A stretch of 8,476 bases of DNA from an uncultured Eubacteriales bacterium (GTDB taxonomy: Bacteria; Bacillota; Clostridia; Oscillospirales; CAG-272). Each line of letters starts with the position of its first letter. Position 1 is the first letter of the stretch. The translations under genes were made by a program, and so were the position numbers. This document shows positions 5,760 to 8,476 of this stretch, in pieces. The stretch lies in the NCBI GenBank assembly GCA_949286815.1, contig CASEEB010000140.1:1-8476 (forward strand). The letters are read 5' to 3'. The notes beneath the pieces were generated by a model. The model was not told where the DNA came from, ran no database searches, and worked only from the letters and a program-made list of their open reading frames with translations.

Positions 5760-7619
5760 ATGAAAAAATTATTTGCGCTTGGTCTTTGCTTTATTTTGGT
5801 CTGTTCTTTGCTGGCTTGCAATACCTCGTCGGGCAATTCCGAAGATACTTCGGGAAATAACGGTACAAATACCGAAGACGGAGAACAGACTTCAGGAGAA
5901 AACGGGGGTACGGAGGGAGAAACCGATAACAGCGGAATTACGGTAGGCGCGGATGTATCCGAAATGCCGACGCTTCCGGACGACACTATAAATGTTATAA
6001 ATGACTGGGGACTTAAAACCGGAGAGGGCAACGGAAAATACAACTCCACGGTTTTGATGGAGAAAATACTGAACCTGCAGGACGGTTCAACCGTATATTT
6101 TCCCGAGGGTACATATGAGCTGATCTATCCGATGTATTTGCAAAACAAAGAGAATATAAGGATCGTGGGATATCACGCGACGTTTTTGAGATCGGGAGTC
6201 GTCAATACATCTGCGTCACAGCCGCCCTCGACAGATCCCGATCTGCCCGAAATACTGCGTCCGTATACCGCGACCTCAAGTGTCATGTATATAATAGGCT
6301 GTGAAAATGTAACGGTTGAGGGCTTTTCGGTCAAATACGATATTCCCACCTCAATTTCCGGAGAGGTAACGTCTGTGTCCGCCTCTCGAGGAATTGTAGA
6401 GATCGAGATAACCGACGGATCGGCGATTACGGGTGATGAGTATATTGCCGTAATCAATACGTTTACGGATTCCGGAGTACCCGATAAAACCTTGGAGCAG
6501 TATGCCGAGAGCAAATTTGAGGTGACAAAGCTCTCGGATAATAAAATCCGTCTGTCCGGAGTTGATCCCGCGGGAGCCGGGAGACTGAACACCGGCACTA
6601 AGGTATGCCTGAGGATGAGCACGTCAAGCGATTATATATTTACGGTTTTGCAGTCTTCGGATCTCGCGTTTGAAAATCTTACTCTTGTCAATTCACTCAA
6701 CGGAGGGTTTCTTCTGGAAGAGCGCTGCTTTAACGCCGCGTTCAGGAATATAAAGGTGCAGTCGGACAATCCGGAGGCGCTTATGAGTCTGAATGCCGAC
6801 ATTTTGCATATAGCGAGCCTCGGAGGCACACTGGCGGTTGAAAACTGCTATTTTGAAAGCCCCGGCGATGACTGTGTCAATGTACATGCCGCCGCGTACA
6901 AAGTCGAGAATATCAACGGCAACGAGGTCTCGGTTGTCTCTCCGAGAGGAAATTTCAGCGTATGGTGGGCTTCGGTCGGGGACGTCATAGAGTTTTTCCA
7001 CCCCACTACATTTGAGTCGCTCGGAAGCGCGACCGTAACCTCGATAAACGGTCAGACATTTACGTTTTCCGAGGTGCCGGACGGTGTTACGGAGGACACT
7101 GTGCTTTCAAACAAAACGCTGCATCCGACAGTTGCCATAAGAAATACGGGTGTAAATAAAAACCGCGCAAGAGGATTTTTACTTCAGACCGACAACGCTA
7201 CGGTTGAAAACTGTACATTTTACGGTACCGCTCTGGCTGCCATACTTATAGCGCCCGACCTTGATTATTGGTATGAAATGTCGCCTTCAAGAAATGTTAC
7301 GATAAGAAATAATAAGTTTGAGAATTGCGGCGAGTATGCGCTTGGCGTGATACAGCTGAGCGCCGACCACGACGACGCGACAAAGACATATCCGACTTAT
7401 ATACACTCAAATATCGTCATTACCGGCAACAGCTTTTTGTCGGACGACATTCCGGCGCTGTATGCTCTTTGCACCGAGAATATTGATTTTACCGGAAATG
7501 AAATTGACATATCAAGAGGGAATTATGCCGTTCTCAATTTTTGCGACGGTGTAACGCTTGACGAGTCAATTAATGATAAGGTGAGTCAGAGAAATGTCAC
7601 GAATGTCACTCTTAAATGA
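5760..7619 (+). CDS. Lipoprotein with right-handed beta-helix, GH110-like alpha-1,3-galactosidase candidate
   Basis: Seen: a signal peptide with lipobox SLLAC (C20), an acidic Ser/Gly/Thr/Asn/Glu linker (about 21-67), a start typical of the pectate-lyase superfamily (DGSTVYFPEGTYEL, then ENIRIVGYHATFLRSG), and many short parallel-helix repeats (ENVTVEGFSVKY, SDLAFENLTLVNS, DNATVENCTFYGT, RNVTIRNNKFENC). Later motifs NADILHIAS (D347, H350), GDDCVNVH (D370, D371), NRARGFLLQT (from 468) and AAILIAPDLDYWYE (Y503-E506) resemble my recollection of GH110, which removes terminal alpha-1,3-galactose from host glycans by inversion. Two non-helix inserts, in residues about 200-290 and 375-460, match the barrel inserts of that family. 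D370/D371 are my guess for catalytic acids. Start ATG at 5760 has AAAGGGG 5 bases upstream; ATT/TTG starts further up lack a site. Polygalacturonase-like (GH28) is the alternative. Confidence 0.7.
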   Translation: MKKLFALGLCFILVCSLLACNTSSGNSEDTSGNNGTNTEDGEQTSGENGGTEGETDNSGITVGADVSEMPTLPDDTINVINDWGLKTGEGNGKYNSTVLMEKILNLQDGSTVYFPEGTYELIYPMYLQNKENIRIVGYHATFLRSGVVNTSASQPPSTDPDLPEILRPYTATSSVMYIIGCENVTVEGFSVKYDIPTSISGEVTSVSASRGIVEIEITDGSAITGDEYIAVINTFTDSGVPDKTLEQYAESKFEVTKLSDNKIRLSGVDPAGAGRLNTGTKVCLRMSTSSDYIFTVLQSSDLAFENLTLVNSLNGGFLLEERCFNAAFRNIKVQSDNPEALMSLNADILHIASLGGTLAVENCYFESPGDDCVNVHAAAYKVENINGNEVSVVSPRGNFSVWWASVGDVIEFFHPTTFESLGSATVTSINGQTFTFSEVPDGVTEDTVLSNKTLHPTVAIRNTGVNKNRARGFLLQTDNATVENCTFYGTALAAILIAPDLDYWYEMSPSRNVTIRNNKFENCGEYALGVIQLSADHDDATKTYPTYIHSNIVITGNSFLSDDIPALYALCTENIDFTGNEIDISRGNYAVLNFCDGVTLDESINDKVSQRNVTNVTLK

Positions 7620-7678
7620 TTGATGTCGTTAAAAATGCGGTTTTGTCAGTCAATGGACTGAAAAATCAAAAAAAGATA

Positions 7679-7707
7679 TTGACAAAAGCAAAAAGATGTG
7701 ATATAAT
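7679..7707 (+). promoter_or_regulatory. Consensus extended -10 sigma-A promoter of rpmE
   Basis: TTGACA (7679-7684) and TATAAT (7702-7707) are exact, 17 bp apart, with TGA before the -10 and an A-rich UP-like tract (7661-7678) upstream. Transcription should start near 7714. This is as close to consensus as a promoter gets and suits high ribosomal-protein expression. Confidence 0.93.
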
Positions 7708-7713
7708 ACATGC

Positions 7714-7895
7714 TGTGTGTCATATGCCCTGCGCGGGAAAAGGTGAGATTAATGCTTGCCGCCGCAACATCGGCAGTTTTTGATACAATCAAGACGTTGT
7801 GTATTTTATGTGATTGTAAAATGCGCGGAATAAAAGTCTTAACTTATGAAATCGCTGACAAAGACCAGCGAAAGAATTTTGTGAGGTGAATTAAA
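7714..7895 (+). promoter_or_regulatory. Long 5' leader of rpmE, possible L31 control RNA
   Basis: The leader is about 180 nt, long for a single small r-protein gene. Visible pairings: TGCCG (7757-7761) with CGGCA (7771-7775) followed by GTTTTT, which is attenuator-like but weak; a perfect 8-bp pair TACAATCA (7784-7791) with TGATTGTA (7811-7818); and TCGCTG (7852-7857) with CAGCGA (7866-7871) just before the rpmE ribosome binding site. L31 leader motifs are known upstream of rpmE in Firmicutes; I cannot confirm a match by eye. The segment also contains a candidate small ORF, so structure and coding are competing or overlapping explanations. Confidence 0.45.
7752..7889 (+). CDS. Candidate 45-residue leader ORF upstream of rpmE
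   Basis: ATG at 7752 follows a good ribosome binding site (AAGGTGAG, 7740-7747) within the transcript made from the consensus promoter at 7679-7707. The 45-codon frame encodes a small basic peptide with a Cys cluster, TLCILCDCK (C17, C20, C22), and a polar tail IADKDQRKNFVR. Its TGA (7887-7889) lies inside the rpmE ribosome binding sequence GAGGTGA, a layout that would couple translation of the two genes. Against it: I recognise no homolog, it is short, and the same bases can form hairpins that would suit a non-coding leader. It could be a leader peptide sensing translation or zinc state, but that is speculation. Confidence 0.4.
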   Translation: MLAAATSAVFDTIKTLCILCDCKMRGIKVLTYEIADKDQRKNFVR

Positions 7896-8105
7896 ATGAA
7901 AGAGAATATCCATCCCAAATACGAAGAGTGCGTAATCAGATGCGCGTGCGGAGAAACCGTTAAGACAAGGTCCACAAAAGGCTCGGAGATAAGAGTTGAA
8001 ATCTGCTCCAAGTGTCATCCTTTCTTCACCGGCAAACAGAAATTTGTAGATGCCGGCGGACGTGTGGATAAGTTCAAGAGAAGACTCGAAAGCTCAAAGA
8101 AATAA
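7896..8105 (+). CDS. rpmE: 50S ribosomal protein L31, zinc-binding type
   Basis: L31 sits in the large subunit near the bridge to the small subunit. Seen: the hallmark start MKENIHPKYEE, cysteines C16, C18, C37 and C40 in the positions that bind one zinc ion in the C+ form (RCACGE and CSKCHPFFTGKQKF), and the conserved end VDAGGRVDKFKRR. At 69 residues it has the usual length. ATG at 7896 is supported by GAGGTGA 6 bases upstream. It has its own strong promoter, a long leader and a terminator, so it is expressed on its own or with the leader ORF. In B. subtilis the zinc form is replaced by a cysteine-free paralog under zinc limitation; none is seen in this window. Confidence 0.97.
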   Translation: MKENIHPKYEECVIRCACGETVKTRSTKGSEIRVEICSKCHPFFTGKQKFVDAGGRVDKFKRRLESSKK

Positions 8106-8178
8106 GATTGACGCGCGTTTTGCGGCGTCAGTGTTGTTTTCCGCAAATGGAACTTCGTGCGGGAGTTCTGTGCATATA
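8106..8178 (+). other. rpmE 3' untranslated region with competing hairpins
   Basis: Three overlapping pairings are possible: TGACGC (8109-8114) with GCGTCA (8125-8130); TTTGCGG (8119-8125) with CCGCAAA (8141-8147); and CCGCA (8141-8145) with TGCGG (8158-8162). The first two cannot form together, nor can the last two. None ends in a strong T run. The real terminator follows at 8179. Confidence 0.4.
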
Positions 8179-8209
8179 GGGATTGCGTAGCTTGGCGCAG
8201 TCCCTTTTT
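8179..8209 (+). terminator. Rho-independent terminator of rpmE
   Basis: A 9-bp stem, GGGATTGCG (8179-8187) with CGCAGTCCC (8196-8204) including one G-U pair, has an 8-nt loop and is followed by five Ts (8205-8209). Confidence 0.88.
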
Positions 8210-8249
8210 GTTTATTTATATTAATTTTTCGGACGGGAGAAGATTTGAA

Positions 8250-8476
8250 ATGAAAAGGCTTTATCTGATAGGCGGAAGTATGGGCGTGGGCAAAAGCGCG
8301 ACCTGCCGGGAATTGAAAAATAAAATTTTAAATTCTGTTTATCTTGACGGAGACGTGTGCTGGGATATGAATCCTTTCCGCGTCAATCGGAATACATGCG
8401 AAATGGTTATTGAGAATATATGTTTTTTGCTGAACAATTTTCTGCGCTGTCCCGATATTGACACGGTCATTTTCGG
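8250..8476 (+). CDS. P-loop nucleotide-kinase-like ATPase, 3'-partial
   Basis: The frame starts at ATG 8250 and runs off the right edge after 75 codons. Seen: a first beta strand and Walker A loop, RLYLIGGSMGVGKSATCREL (K15, S16), then YLDGDVCWDMNPF, where DGD (33-35) is the kind of acidic motif that follows the P-loop in small nucleoside/nucleotide kinases, and a helix ENICFLLNNFL. This matches the many small AAA/kinase-like proteins of Firmicutes annotated only as ATPase. The ribosome binding site is a purine-rich GGGAGAAG (8235-8242). The substrate is unknown; it could be a nucleotide or an antibiotic-type small molecule. It follows the rpmE terminator closely, yet no clear promoter is seen in the 40 bp between. 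Confidence 0.75.
   Translation, partial: MKRLYLIGGSMGVGKSATCRELKNKILNSVYLDGDVCWDMNPFRVNRNTCEMVIENICFLLNNFLRCPDIDTVIF

Noticed and set aside
6173..6622. Long minus-strand open frames across the beta-helix gene
   Set aside because: They are antisense shadows of a gene with a clear signal peptide, lipobox and family motifs; no ribosome binding sites support them.
7646..7661. Terminator after the beta-helix lipoprotein gene (TCAGTC/GACTGA hairpin)
   Set aside because: The 6-bp stem is followed by As rather than Ts on the plus strand and has no T run on the minus strand; it is more likely part of the A-rich upstream region of the rpmE promoter.

Overview
The window reads as chromosomal DNA of a low-to-mid G+C, endospore-forming member of the Clostridia, most likely an Oscillospiraceae/Ruminococcaceae-type gut anaerobe. 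Three conserved sporulation proteins support this (SpoIIIAH, the sigma-E precursor and its processing protease SpoIIGA), together with Firmicutes-type Shine-Dalgarno sequences, consensus sigma-A promoters and a zinc-type ribosomal protein L31. I see no tRNA, rRNA, insertion sequence, integrase or CRISPR array. The genus is inferred from gene style only.

Layout. On the plus strand, 2-577 is the end of a spoIIIA-type operon (spoIIIAH, open at the left edge) with a strong terminator. Next, 816-1880 encodes a P-loop ATPase of the PRK06851 type whose second P-loop site looks degenerate, again closed by a terminator. The minus strand then carries three genes. A small membrane protein of unknown function (2878-2186) has a consensus promoter and its own terminator. 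The spoIIGA-sigE pair (4879-3272) makes the protease and the pro-sigma factor it activates in the mother cell. Between sigE and the membrane-protein gene lies 393 bp without a protein gene but with promoter signals, 11-bp-period repeats and possible RNA structure.

A divergent promoter region (4880-5085) separates spoIIGA from two plus-strand lipoprotein genes. The first (5086-5625) I do not recognise. The second (5760-7619) is a secreted right-handed beta-helix protein closely resembling GH110 alpha-1,3-galactosidases, which would suit a gut bacterium trimming host glycans. Downstream, a textbook extended -10 sigma-A promoter drives rpmE (L31, 7896-8105) through a leader of about 180 nt. That leader contains a plausible 45-codon Cys-containing ORF whose stop codon sits in the rpmE ribosome binding site. 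After the rpmE terminator, a P-loop nucleotide-kinase-like gene begins and runs off the right edge.

Most of the window is ordinary. The points most worth checking are the leader ORF of rpmE, the near-identical promoter cassettes at rpmE and the membrane-protein gene, the repeat-bearing 5' leader of that membrane-protein gene, the putative structured RNA downstream of sigE, and the 21-bp-spaced spoIIG promoter candidate.
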